Below, in pieces: positions 29,701 to 36,870 of a stretch of DNA of 64,000 nt. The DNA lies in assembly GCA_050084985.1 (NCBI GenBank), contig JBITNC010000002.1:29140001-29204000 (forward strand). The letters run 5' to 3'. Under the pieces are notes generated by a model. The model was not told the DNA's origin. It searched no databases and worked only from the letters and a program-made list of their open reading frames with translations. The DNA comes from Nageia nagi. Taxonomy: Eukaryota; Pinophyta. The translations under genes were made by a program, and so were the position numbers. The stretch's first letter is position 1; every line of letters starts with the position of its first letter.

Positions 29701-32700
29701 CCTTGCGATGCACCTTCAAATAAAGTTTATGTTGCGTATGGTTCAACTTTCTTCATAATGAGATTGAGAAATGGAATGAATGGATAGAAGTATTTTGTCT
29801 TTTCCAAGAAAGCTTGATATCATGAAAGAGTGCATTCAGCCTTTTAGAGTCTTGCATCAACCCCTCGACTAACAAACTTCAAAGCTTTTAAGATGCTATT
29901 TTGAGTGGTAATTTTTTTTTTTGTATTAGGCCCAGAGGTTTTAAGGTCGTCAATGTTTTACAAAATAGTCTGTATAAGATCAGCCTGTGTAAGTCCTATT
30001 CACCATATATTGCTACCTAAATACAATTTATTTATCGTTAAAACTTAACAAAAAGCATAAATAGAAACATAACAATTTTAACTTTTGCTTTTATCCTTAG
30101 TCTTGGATTGTTCCCCTTCCTCCCATTCATCAACATGCTTCAGAAACTCTGCTGAAGCTTTAATATGCATTGCTACCTCTGCCACTAATAGGTTCAGGCA
30201 CGCCATTATGGTTCTCAAGGTTCAAGATAGTTCTGCCAGTAATTTGTAATTGACCTTGGCTTATTCCACCACGTACTTCCTTGGGTCTGTTGACGAATCA
30301 TCCTCCTTCCCCTTTGGTATTGGCGGGGTAGGGATTCTTTTGACTGCTTCATCTGCTACCTCTTGTAGGTTCACCGCCTTCTGTGAAGATGTCTCCTGCC
30401 CCTCTGCTACCTCCTGTGCTCCGGCTGCCTCTTGCTCCATTGCTGCCTTCTTTACCTCAACATCCTTTTTAATCGTAGGCACCTCCTGGTCCAAATCTTC
30501 CTCCTCTGATTCATTGCTATAGTCCACTAGTTTCTTTCTGACACCTTTCGTAATTCTTGCAAACCTGTTGTACCCTTTAGTCGATTCCTCCTCAATGGTG
30601 ACCTTCCTCCTTTTACCTAGAGGAGTTTCGCAATCTTCCTCCCCTGAATCGAAAACCTCCTGAATTGCTGCTTCCTTTCACTTATTAGATCCACCCATTT
30701 TCCTTCCAGCCCCAAGGGGTAGTTGGGGTCGGGAGAGTGGGAGGCCGCATCTCCTCAGAGTCCCTAATTCAAAGAGCAGGGCTTGTTGGGTCACACAGAG
30801 GGCAGAAATGACACTCCCACTTCCACTCCCACGAAGCTTACAATGCATCAAGCTCTTCATTCTATTGCCTGCATGAGAATGATACCCTAGTTCAAAGGGC
30901 AGGGCCAAAATGACACTCCCATTCCCGCACAGCTTACAAGCCTTTCACTCTATTGGTTACATGAGAACTAGACCCTCTTTTAGGTCCCTTTCACGATAGA
31001 CCTGTTGTTCGATCCTACCTACTAATACCGCCATTTAATTGATTAAGATGACTATTGGGCTGCTGCTGTTGATTCACATGATTCATAGCGCTCACATCAC
31101 TAAGTGTTGGGGAACTTAGGCCTGAAGCATCTGGTCTACAGCCATAACCACTTCCAAAGAATCAATTCTTTGTCGGGGCTCCATTAAATATGAGAAACTG
31201 CATTGTTCTCATACATTAAAGCTTACCTTCAATCAAACCCTTTATGACTAAAGCTGTACCAATAATGTTAGGTTTTCAATAATGGCTGGAGGGCTCTAAC
31301 AAAGTTAGATCCACTAAAATGCAAAACTTGAATGTGCATTATTAAAAAGGTCGACATGAATGCCCAAGATATATAATTGTAAAGCTTTGCTTGGGATCTT
31401 ATTGTGATTGACATTTGTGCATGATCCCATTTAATGCTACTCCACCAAAAATCATATTTTAACTCTTTTCAACATCACATCATGTCTAGTCTTTGGGATT
31501 CACTCAGTTGACCTTTCCCTTATGGTAGCGCCGTTGGTATGATGATGAAAATAAAACTTTACATTGTAGTCTTCATTGTGTTTTAGCTCATGAGCCTGCT
31601 TCCATCCCATCTGTTCATTGGGAAACCATTGTCTTCTCTGGCGCAAGAATCAAGAATTCTTGCCTTCAGGTGTCATGAGTATTTTGCGATGCTTTATGCT
31701 ACAGTATTGAATATGAAGCTTTCTGATTATTTTGGAGTAGGATGGGAGTAGAGCAAAATGACATGTAGGTTTCAGTAGTAATTGTTAGACGAATGGCCAC
31801 ATTTTACCCATTGAGTTATCATTGAGAATGTTTGTGTGTGAGCTAACATTGAGGAGGCTTGTGTGTGGTCATCTTTTGTTAGCTGTTGACTTCAGAAAGG
31901 CTTTTGATATAGTTTATAACTTTATAGGCATTGGTCATTTCTGCAGCTTCAATTCATTGACATTTCAGTGCCTTCCCTCACTAGCTTCATGAGAGCATAA
32001 CTCTGGCTACTGCTCAAGTGCAGAATTATTGGCTCTTCATTAATCCAGTTCAGCTTCCTCTCTCATTTACAAACCAAGCTATCTGCATAAACACACATTA
32101 CTGGATTCATATTATCTTCTACAAGATTTTTGGTTTCGGATGGCATAAGAATATCAAGGTGTTGCATTACAGAATTGCCTTGCCAGGTCCACTTAACCTT
32201 GACCACTCTCCAACAGGCATTACCAGATCATATGCCGGATCTTTTGAGTTGCTTGATGATGTTGTTGTGGCCTCTACTCTGCAGCAGTTCCCATATATAG
32301 ATCCAAGTTTGCCTTATGCATTGCTCTCATTGGAATTATCACATGTTACTCAAACATTGCCTGTATATTATTTTTAATTCATTTGTCTATTGGTTTTTCG
32401 ATTAAGAGTCCGTTTTGGGCTAATACAGTTTGGAAACAAACATTCTCATTTAATCCCATTGACCTTCTTTGGCCATCTGTGGACATTAATAGAATTTGTT
32501 TCTTTTCTTCTTCTGGCTTGGTGAGGATTAAGAGAAAATGATGCTTCATTTTGCTTTCTCAATTTAAGGGTTCATAGAGGTTATGTAAAGTCATCCCTTG
32601 TTTTTGAAAGATTCAACGGAAACTTCCAGGTATTCCCTTTTTGACTCCCCTTATTTCTTGAAAAAATTGTTTGGTTTAGTATTTAAATATAGGGAAAATA

Positions 32701-34602
32701 TCCAAAATACCTCTACAATTTTAAGTAATATCGAAAATGTCCCTATTTTTTCATAAATATTCAAAATACCCCTAGATACAACATCTGTTCAGGGGATGGA
32801 TTTGGAGAACCCAACGTCACATGATCAGAACTGGAGATTGAGCTCTGGCAAGATGGCTCATATGGAATCCTACATCCCCATGCTCTTGCGACCACCTTTG
32901 CTTCTGTCATGTCGAATTCTTTGCACATGAACCACCTCCAGAGTCCACCTCTATCATTATACTACTCCCACATTCTTATGTTTATGGGGTGAACAATGCA
33001 TTTTCATGCCTATCGTGTCTAACTCGTAGCTCCCCAAAGAATCCTCCTCTTCTTTATTCCTCTCTGCAAAATTCGACACAATGTGAAGAACAACTGTATC
33101 ATACATCATCCGGTCATCCTGGCTATGGCCTTCTCCAATCGCCCCATTCTGCAGGAAGTCGTGGTGTTCAACGCCATGGCTACTCGGATAATGCTACTTG
33201 CTGGGGAACCATGCAGTCACCACCGTCTTGGCGTAATGTTAATCTATAAATTACAACAGAGTAGTCATCCACCTCCACGTGAATCCATACTATATGATAA
33301 TTCAAATGCACATAGTATAACCATTTCTTGTTGGTGCTTCGCTGATTTTATTTTGGGAGTTGGGAATTTGGAAGTATGTTCTACTTGTCGGTGAACATTA
33401 TTTTCCTTGCACACTCATGATAATCACATAATATCCTGTTAGACATTATAAGCTAATGTCATGGTCGATCCCCTTGAATTTCGTTGCCATGATAATCCGC
33501 TGGAACATATGGATGTTTAGTACAACTAATTGATTCCCTCAGATGTGCGTAGGGGTCGGGGGTCGGTAGTGTGGAGGCCAGATAGCCTTTCCTCCAAATT
33601 CACGTGTAGAAGTTGTATTTCAGGGGTATTTTTGATATTTGTGAAAAAATAAGGGTATTTTTGATATTACCCCAAATTACAGGGGTATTTTGGATATTTT
33701 CCCTTTCAAGTTCTTTATTTATACCTTGTCTGTATAGATAATTTTGCATTCAGGACTCTTGCCGGCTATCTAATAGGCAATTCGACCATGGTTAGATGAT
33801 GAATTCTACTCAATATTTATGTTAATTTTAACTTTTTGTAAAGAATGATATAGCTAAAGCCTGTACACTATTTTTCTTTAATGACCATAAATGGTAAAAA
33901 TTAATATTTAGGTCATGCTCGTCTTGCACAAGGTGGTGTTTAAAGTCTCTGATTTTACCTTTTTAATGTGGTGACAGTTCTAGCAAGAAGATGTTCTGTT
34001 TATTCCTGTAAGTCTTTTGTAACTACCGTGGAAAAATATCAACCTGTCAGATGTTCTGTTTATGTTCATTAGTGTTGCTTCTTTAATTGTAAAGTTATGC
34101 TCCTATAAGCTACGAACTATTTAGTGCAATAAATGGAATCGTTTTTTTAATTTTTAACCATGTATTACTGTTTATGTTCATTAGTGTTGCTTCTTTAATT
34201 GTAAAGTTATGCTCCTATAAGCTACGAACTATTTAGTGCAATAAATGGAATCGTTTTTTTAATTTTTAACCATGTATTACTCTTGTCTACCAGGAGTTTA
34301 AAAGGCTTTTAAAGGAAGATTCTGTGGACTACTCTACTTACACAGCTAATATCCCAAAAAAACGATCCCGCACTGTAGCTGCACAAACAGACACCACTAA
34401 GGGTGTTCAGACAAATGGTTATCTACATGCAAGAAGTCTCCGAGCAAAGGTGGGTTCTGCCTTGCATACAAATAACAAAGCTGGTTCCGGAGAAAGTGAA
34501 AATGAAGATGACTATGATGATGAAGATTGGGTTGTACGAGGGCAGAAGCACCGGCGATTTAGCAATGGTGGACGGGGCAGGGGCAAGAAGCAATCATTGT
34601 AA
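1..34602 (+). CDS. SCC2: Cohesin loading factor SCC2 (NIPBL/Nipped-B family), 3' part of gene
   Basis: SCC2 with SCC4 loads the cohesin ring onto chromatin in the nucleus, and is needed for sister-chromatid cohesion and meiosis (family knowledge). Eighteen exons join with GT-AG introns: 1-120, 208-418, 537-587, 690-848, 968-1135, 1727-2026, 2140-2292, 2551-2720, 4161-4281, 13174-13334, 13459-13563, 13649-13885, 14109-14242, 14346-14630, 14734-15037, 15937-16029, 16197-16322, 34294-34602. They encode about 1,070 residues of a protein usually near 1,800. Family hallmarks seen are [10 protein letters not shown] (exon 2), [14 protein letters not shown] (exon 5), [14 protein letters not shown] (exon 6), [16 protein letters not shown] (exon 13) and [11 protein letters not shown] (exon 16). 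The fold is a HEAT-repeat hook, and exons 10-15 should cover the Nipped-B C-terminal domain. All junction phases agree except inside exon 10, which is 161 bp and lacks one base. Start codon, promoter and N-terminal exons are outside the window. Confidence 0.93.
2721..4160 (+). other. SCC2 intron 8 (1.44 kb), no gene seen
   Basis: The donor GTGAGT at 2721 and acceptor TTATGCAG ending at 4160 are clear. The middle (about 2870-4010) differs in texture from the T-rich intron ends and is probably an old insertion, but I found no terminal repeats or recognisable protein. Short minus-strand ORFs at 2882-3064, 3083-3268 and 3780-3971 have no recognisable motif and are not called as genes. Confidence 0.6.
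4161..4281 (+). CDS. SCC2: SCC2 exon 9
   Basis: Completes the Lys codon begun in exon 8, then reads [19 protein letters not shown] and a further 20 residues ending EPKDKL before the donor GTGAGA at 4282. It contributes 40 full codons and ends in phase 0. It stands alone, 1.4 kb from exon 8 and 8.9 kb from exon 10, so it is easily missed by gene finders. Confidence 0.92.
4282..6700 (-). pseudogene. Decayed retroelement-like coding remnants in SCC2 intron 9
   Basis: Several minus-strand open stretches follow each other: 6250-6615 (121 codons, starting [19 protein letters not shown]), 5913-6140, 5807-6034 in a shifted frame, and 5063-5278, a Lys/Glu-rich stretch predicted to be helical or coiled-coil ([18 protein letters not shown]). 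Order and strand fit a single frameshifted polypeptide, but I do not recognise reverse transcriptase, integrase or zinc-knuckle motifs. Gag or an accessory ORF of an LTR element is possible. The stretch 4282-5060 is featureless apart from a CT repeat near 4350 and is probably part of the same insertion. Low certainty on identity; certainty that it is not SCC2 exon is high. Confidence 0.35.
6806..7563 (+). mobile_element. hAT-like non-autonomous DNA transposon with remnant transposase C-terminus
   Basis: The left end reads AGTTACCGGGTTCACC and the right end, reverse-complemented, reads AAGTTACCGGTTCCGG, so the termini are short inverted repeats. Subterminal regions are rich in ACCGG/CCGGT motifs on both sides (6810-6900 and 7485-7558), as in hAT elements. 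The same 11 bases ATAAATAACTA lie at 6795-6805 and 7564-7574; hAT insertions duplicate 8 bp, which could be contained in this match. Between the ends, 7195-7272 (+) reads [19 protein letters not shown] then stop, an acidic tail of the kind seen after the hAT dimerisation domain, so this is probably an internally deleted derivative of a full element. Confidence 0.55.
8415..9024 (+). mobile_element. hAT-type MITE (about 610 bp)
   Basis: The left end GAGTTGTAAAACTTGGATTG and the right end reverse-complemented, AGTTGTAAAAATCAAAATCG, share a short terminal inverted repeat (AGTTGTAAAA). The candidate target duplications are ATGCATTCA at 8406-8414 and ATGGATTCA at 9025-9033 (8 of 9 identical, consistent with an 8 bp hAT duplication). 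Both subterminal parts are packed with GATTCCGATT/AATCGGAATC-like motifs. There is no coding capacity. Confidence 0.5.
9130..10320. repeat. AT-rich simple block, split by a retroposon
   Basis: 9165-9340 and 10170-10315 are nearly pure A/T with recurring ATTAAA/AATATT words. They look like one low-complexity block interrupted by the element at 9341-10169. No coding potential. Confidence 0.6.
9341..10169 (+). mobile_element. Poly(A)-tailed retroposon, SINE/LINE-like
   Basis: A sharp compositional change at 9341 starts with GGGGGGTGGTCGCCTGAGCG and ends in an A-run at 10161-10167. The flanks carry AATATTAATAT at 9330-9340 and 10170-10180, as expected of a target-primed insertion, though the AT-rich target makes chance matches easier. 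The first 60 bases resemble a tRNA-type head: a box-A-like GTGGTCGCCTGAGCGTGTGG followed by a box-B-like CTTGAATTCAA. The last 60 bases (TTGATAATATAATTTAAC then T/A-rich) resemble plant L1 LINE 3' ends. At 829 bp it is long for a SINE. No ORF encodes a recognisable domain. Confidence 0.45.
10170..11926 (+). other. Intron 9 stretch without identified feature
   Basis: Contains a G/C-richer segment at about 10330-10510 and another at 10920-11170, each flanked by AT-rich DNA. Both look like insertions of foreign texture, but I found neither terminal repeats nor a protein. The stretch 11395-11480 has three imperfect copies of a TTTAGTTTTACTG-type unit. Confidence 0.4.
11932..12692 (-). mobile_element. 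Solo LTR with 5 bp target-site duplication
   Basis: Read on the minus strand, the unit starts TGTAATGTCCCCAAC, a start common in plant LTRs, and ends GGCACATTATA, so the termini are inverted copies of TGTAATGT (one mismatch). AACTT flanks it exactly on both sides (11927-11931 and 12693-12697). A TATA box (minus-strand GGGGCTATATAAAAAG) lies near 12490-12510. The 761 bp length, lack of ORFs and lack of a partner LTR or internal region indicate a solo LTR left by recombination. Confidence 0.75.
13174..16322 (+). CDS. SCC2: SCC2 exons 10-17, with a one-base frame break in exon 10
   Basis: Exon 10 (13174-13334) starts after TCTTTTGCAG and reads [10 protein letters not shown], then the frame must shift by one base to continue [18 protein letters not shown]. 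At 161 bp it is one short of a multiple of three although both neighbours are phase 0. The break lies in the GGGC at about 13200-13203, where one extra base would restore the frame. Exons 11-17 are open and in phase: 13459-13563, 13649-13885, 14109-14242, 14346-14630, 14734-15037, 15937-16029, 16197-16322. Exon 12 includes a Ser/Asn-rich insert ([17 protein letters not shown]) then [14 protein letters not shown]; exon 14 has a low-complexity linker before [20 protein letters not shown]. Because everything downstream is well conserved, a sequence error or very recent mutation is more likely than an old pseudogene. Confidence 0.9.
13201..13203 (+). other. SCC2: Frameshift position in SCC2 exon 10
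   Basis: Codons TGT CTG up to 13200 are in the upstream frame; CTT CTT GTT from about 13204 are in the downstream frame. One base is missing at this G/C junction. Taken literally, the upstream frame reaches TGA at about 13228 and would truncate the protein, removing about 615 C-terminal residues. Confidence 0.85.
19665..19985. repeat. AT-rich low-complexity block
   Basis: About 320 bp almost wholly of A and T, with TTAAATATT-type words, followed by tandem repeats. No coding potential. Confidence 0.6.
20021..20094 (+). repeat. Tandem duplication, 37 bp unit, two copies
   Basis: The unit containing AATTGAATTGCTTGAGAGAT and then GGAGGACAACAATGCA occurs twice head to tail with no visible difference. 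Confidence 0.85.
20236..20387 (+). repeat. Imperfect tandem duplication, about 75 bp unit
   Basis: Two adjacent copies share GAGGTTGTGC and ATGTTCATCACATCATGGA and then CTCCTCCA-type ends, with scattered substitutions. The overlapping ORFs on both strands are products of the repeat, not genes. Confidence 0.75.
21735..23937 (-). mobile_element. Ty3/gypsy chromovirus-like retrotransposon, internally deleted
   Basis: Reading the minus strand from 23937: a primer-binding-like CTAGTATCAAAGC next to the LTR end; a Gln-rich leader ORF (22967-23236); Gag (22680-22937) with [20 protein letters not shown] and a partial zinc knuckle start; protease at 22393-22463 ([18 protein letters not shown], where DSG has become DSS); then the protease-RT spacer at about 22130-22220 ([19 protein letters not shown]). 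RT, RNase H and most of integrase are missing. The next recognisable piece is the integrase C-terminus and chromodomain-type tail at 21740-22000 ([15 protein letters not shown], then [12 protein letters not shown]). About 3 kb of pol has therefore been lost, between roughly 22000 and 22100. Numerous stops and frameshifts show it is dead. Confidence 0.75.
23938..24400 (-). repeat. LTR of the Ty3/gypsy copy (5' LTR, minus strand)
   Basis: On the plus strand the LTR begins TGTTATGACCCTGAGGG; on the minus strand it ends CATAACA just before the primer-binding site. A TATA box (minus ACTATAAATATTTGTAAG) lies near 24200-24220. The outer limit is not clear and is set by eye. A matching 3' LTR was not found near 21.7 kb. 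Confidence 0.55.
23985..24057 (+). repeat. Tandem repeat within the LTR
   Basis: A unit of about 30 bp containing AATAAGAATCTTCAAACAAT and AGTCTTCAA is repeated at least twice with partial copies at both ends. It lies in the R/U5 side of the LTR. Confidence 0.75.
24860..25118 (-). repeat. LTR of short element, left copy (3' LTR)
   Basis: Starts TGCAAATCCAAAATTG and ends GATTAGGTTTCCAACA on the plus strand. It is immediately followed by the polypurine tract of the minus-strand element. Confidence 0.7.
26963..27223 (-). repeat. LTR of short element, right copy (5' LTR)
   Basis: Starts TGCAAATCCAAATGTG and ends GATTAGGTCTCCAACG on the plus strand. It aligns to the left copy along its whole length. 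Confidence 0.7.
29912..30698 (-). pseudogene. Retroposed acidic ORF with three internal stops and a poly(A) tail
   Basis: On the minus strand an ATG at 30698 opens a 207-codon frame ending at 30078-30080. It keeps its phase but carries TGA at codon 7, TAA after the KYVVE stretch and TGA about a dozen codons later. The product is highly charged: [34 protein letters not shown], then an Ala/Glu/Gln-rich helix and a Lys-rich C-terminus. About 155 bp past the stop an 11-base A-run (plus-strand T-run 29912-29922) follows, so it looks reverse-transcribed: a processed pseudogene or the ORF1 of a non-LTR element. The frame is open upstream of the ATG to about 30908, so the start may lie further out. 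I do not recognise the family. No target duplication was found. Confidence 0.5.
30764..30975 (+). repeat. Imperfect tandem duplication, about 110 bp unit
   Basis: Two adjacent copies share AATTCAAAGAGCAGGG/AGTTCAAAGGGCAGGG, AATGACACTCCCA, CAGCTTACAA-type and TCTATTG..TGCATGAGAA words. It sits just upstream of the retroposed ORF (in its orientation) and might be part of its promoter or 5' UTR. Confidence 0.6.
31872..31913 (+). pseudogene. Possible LINE reverse-transcriptase motif A fragment
   Basis: One frame reads [14 protein letters not shown], the motif A signature of non-LTR reverse transcriptases. No neighbouring RT motif (such as YADD) is visible in the same or adjacent frames, so this is at best a tiny relic and could be chance. 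Confidence 0.3.
32018..32377 (+). other. Unassigned open stretch inside SCC2 intron 17
   Basis: A 119-codon plus-strand frame. Its second half from about 32187 has balanced coding-like composition ([20 protein letters not shown], then [20 protein letters not shown]) and follows a plausible acceptor (TTGCCTTGCCAG). I do not recognise it. It may be an exon fragment captured by a transposon or simply a chance ORF; it is not part of SCC2, whose flanking exons join directly. Confidence 0.25.
32692..33703. mobile_element. DNA transposon-like element with about 98 bp terminal inverted repeats
   Basis: The left end (32692-32789) begins GGGAAAATATCCAAAATACC; the right end (33606-33703), reverse-complemented, begins with the same 20 bases and stays similar for about 98 bp. 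Both contain repeated CAAAATACCCCT-type words. The 1.01 kb unit encodes no recognisable transposase. Long TIRs of this type are typical of Mutator-like or other non-autonomous elements. I could not find matching 8-10 bp target duplications next to the ends, so superfamily assignment is open. Confidence 0.7.
34056..34279 (+). repeat. Perfect 112 bp tandem duplication before the last SCC2 exon
   Basis: The unit beginning CTGTTTATGTTCATTAGTG at 34056 repeats from 34168 with no difference seen, including a run of seven Ts. It ends 14 bp before the intron 17 acceptor, so the copies duplicate the probable branch-point and T-rich region. Confidence 0.9.
34294..34602 (+). CDS. SCC2: SCC2 terminal exon and stop
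   Basis: Begins [20 protein letters not shown], which matches the end of plant SCC2 proteins, and runs 102 codons to TAA at 34600-34602. The tail is of low complexity: an acidic stretch ([14 protein letters not shown]) followed by a basic Gly/Arg/Lys end ([11 protein letters not shown]), likely a disordered nuclear tail. Confidence 0.92.
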   Translation, partial: EFKRLLKEDSVDYSTYTANIPKKRSRTVAAQTDTTKGVQTNGYLHARSLRAKVGSALHTNNKAGSGESENEDDYDDEDWVVRGQKHRRFSNGGRGRGKKQSL

Positions 34603-36110
34603 CATAGTCTAAATTGTCCAGAAGATTGCTTCCCAAAATACATGGGGCAACTGACACAATTTTGACTCTTGTATACTATGTAGGAGCCACATGTCAACCT
34701 ATTCTTATAGTAGCCACTATCATGGCTCATGTAAAATCTTTCAAATTTAACAGAATCAATAATAGATAGGATTCTTAGGGTAATTAGTGATTGCAGGGGC
34801 TGTCCTCTACTTGAGTAGAGGACCACTAATTTGTGTAAATTCATTGATGATATAGGTCTTGATCTCTTGGACTTGTTTCTCTGTACCAGTCAGGATTCAG
34901 AGAGCCATGATGTATGTATTCTCTTCTAGAAGGCAGTTGATTTACAGCCACTGCCTTATGTGAATGAAGTATGTAGCTGATATGGGAGAGGAGTATGCTG
35001 ATCGTCCCTCCTTTAGCTCCTACGAGTGGAAGGTCTGTTAGTTTGTACAAGAAACTTAAAAGAGAAAATTCTTTGTAAACTTCCAATTCTTTTCTGATAG
35101 CATATTGTCATTTGCCATGTTAGAAGAATCCTTCAAACAAGGTTAGTGTTTCGAGCTTCCATATCCTTTCTGGAAGTTCAAATGAATGCCTTGAAAATAA
35201 ATTCATTGAATCCTGAAATATGTATTATGCATGTAACACCATTTTTTTTTTCTGGTATTGCACTCATAATAAGCCCTTCTATTGAGAATTGTTGTTAAAA
35301 GTTGCCAATTACCAATAATACATACATAGAATATACATAATGGTAGCCTGAAAAGGTCTCTTGTCTTGTGTTAGTTTAGATAATGATTATGAAGAGGCAT
35401 AACTGGATATGAAGCCATACTCCGTATACAAACATTACCAAATTTCTGTAGGTTCTAAAGTTGTAAAATTGCCAGTTACAACAGGAAATGTGTTTATACA
35501 AAATATTGTGATACAATGTTGGAGCATTTTAAAGTCACAATATTTCAGATGGAAGGATTGGTTTTCTATTTAAAATGTTATTTCATGGATGTCCTGGTTA
35601 ACCTACATGAATTCATCATATATATATTTTTAAGTGATAAAACCATATGCACCAAACTCAAGAATCTCTTAAAATTATTTTCAACTTCAAATCATGGAAT
35701 TTATTAGTTTTCCCATATGGATTGGTTATGTTAAGTGTGGTGTTCATAAAGAATAAAAAACGATCTTCCTTAACCAGTTAATGTTTGAGACTGCAATGCA
35801 TCCGAATAATTATTGGATTATGATTAATATCTCAAACAGACTATATACCATCTTCGTAGCTATATTGAACGATTCGGTTGAATTTCACACCTTGAAATTT
35901 ACACAATATTCTTGTTACCTTGACACGAAGAATGTAATGGAGGTGGAGATTATATGACATACGTATTTAAATGAAGTGATAAAGCTAATTCTAAATATAG
36001 TAAACTTTGCTGTGATTTTTCCCTTACTTCTTTTAAGCTATTTGACATCATTCATCTTTTTGAAGTGAAATATATTACAAAGCATTGGTATATCTTTTGA
36101 GCAATGCTTA
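34603..36110 (+). other. SCC2 3' UTR and AT-rich intergenic DNA
   Basis: After the stop, about 600 bp could be 3' UTR. The rest is AT-rich with no ORF, repeat pair or RNA gene that I can support. Confidence 0.5.
35196..35201 (+). promoter_or_regulatory. Candidate poly(A) signal for SCC2
   Basis: AATAAA 594 bp after the stop codon. Plant polyadenylation signals are loose, so other A/T-rich sites between 34750 and 35250 are also possible. Confidence 0.35.
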
Positions 36111-36114
36111 TTTG

Positions 36115-36870
36115 TATTGTATTGTTGAATTCTGTAATAAGTATGCCAATCTACATCAATGCTAAGTTTAATAATAAAAATTGGGTTACATTTTGTTTTT
36201 CAAGATTTTTTTTTTTGTTTTGATAAAATCATTTATGCGGGTCAATTTCTTGGAATTAGATTCTGTGTTTGAAGGACTTTCTTCTGTTGAAGTCATTCGA
36301 GAGTTGCACCCAATCTCATCCACGCTAACATGATGTGAGGGAGGAGAGTTTTGAACTTCGACCTCCCTTTTTCAAGTTTTACCTTCCCATTCCTCTCCAA
36401 CTCTTTTCACATCATTGGATGTTTTTCAAGATTTAGAAATTAAAATATGGAGGTATATATTCATTTTAATTTTGGTAAATATTTTTTCATTTTAATTTGT
36501 AACTTTATTATAAATTTGTTTAATATTTGATGATATTATCTCTAATGAATAAAGCTTTGAGCATTTTAATTATATTCAAAATTTTTAGGCAATAGAGATG
36601 AGGTGAATTGTTACACTCTCCAATGCTTGTTAGTTTGTTTCTTGATTTCCATTCTTTTTAGGCAACTTGGTAAGTGACAATTATTCTTGCTAGTTTTTAT
36701 GAATTGGTGTGGGGAGTTGAAGTCGCATAAAAATTGTGGTGGCAATTCTCTTTGTTACTAAAAAAAAAATCTTTTACCATGTTAATTATGTTACATTATT
36801 GATAATACTATATTATATGAAAAATGATTAACAAAACTTAATTATTATAAATGATATTGGACCATAGGTT
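36115..36870 (+). repeat. Diverged direct repeat, copy 1
   Basis: Pairs with 38868-39325. Shared blocks in order include TGTATTGTTGAAT, TATGCCAA, TTTTTCAAGATTT, CATTTTAATTATATT, TAGTTTTTATGAA/TAGTTTTCACCAA, GGGGAGTT/GAGGAGTT and ATCTTTTACCATGT. Copy 1 holds about 290 bp (36200-36430, G/C-richer) that copy 2 lacks. Spacing of about 2.75 kb suggests decayed LTRs of an old element. Confidence 0.5.

Larger units (their letters stand above)
16323..34293 (+). other. SCC2: SCC2 intron 17 (18 kb)
   Basis: The donor GTAAAA at 16323 follows YQ, and the acceptor GTCTACCAG ends at 34293 before [10 protein letters not shown]. In plant relatives these two peptides are adjacent, so no exon is missing between them. 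The intron is almost entirely transposon-derived; individual elements are listed separately. The parts 16323-19650, 27224-29900 and 31000-31860 hold no feature I can name, although stretches such as 17200-18080 look like old minus-strand insertions. Confidence 0.85.
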
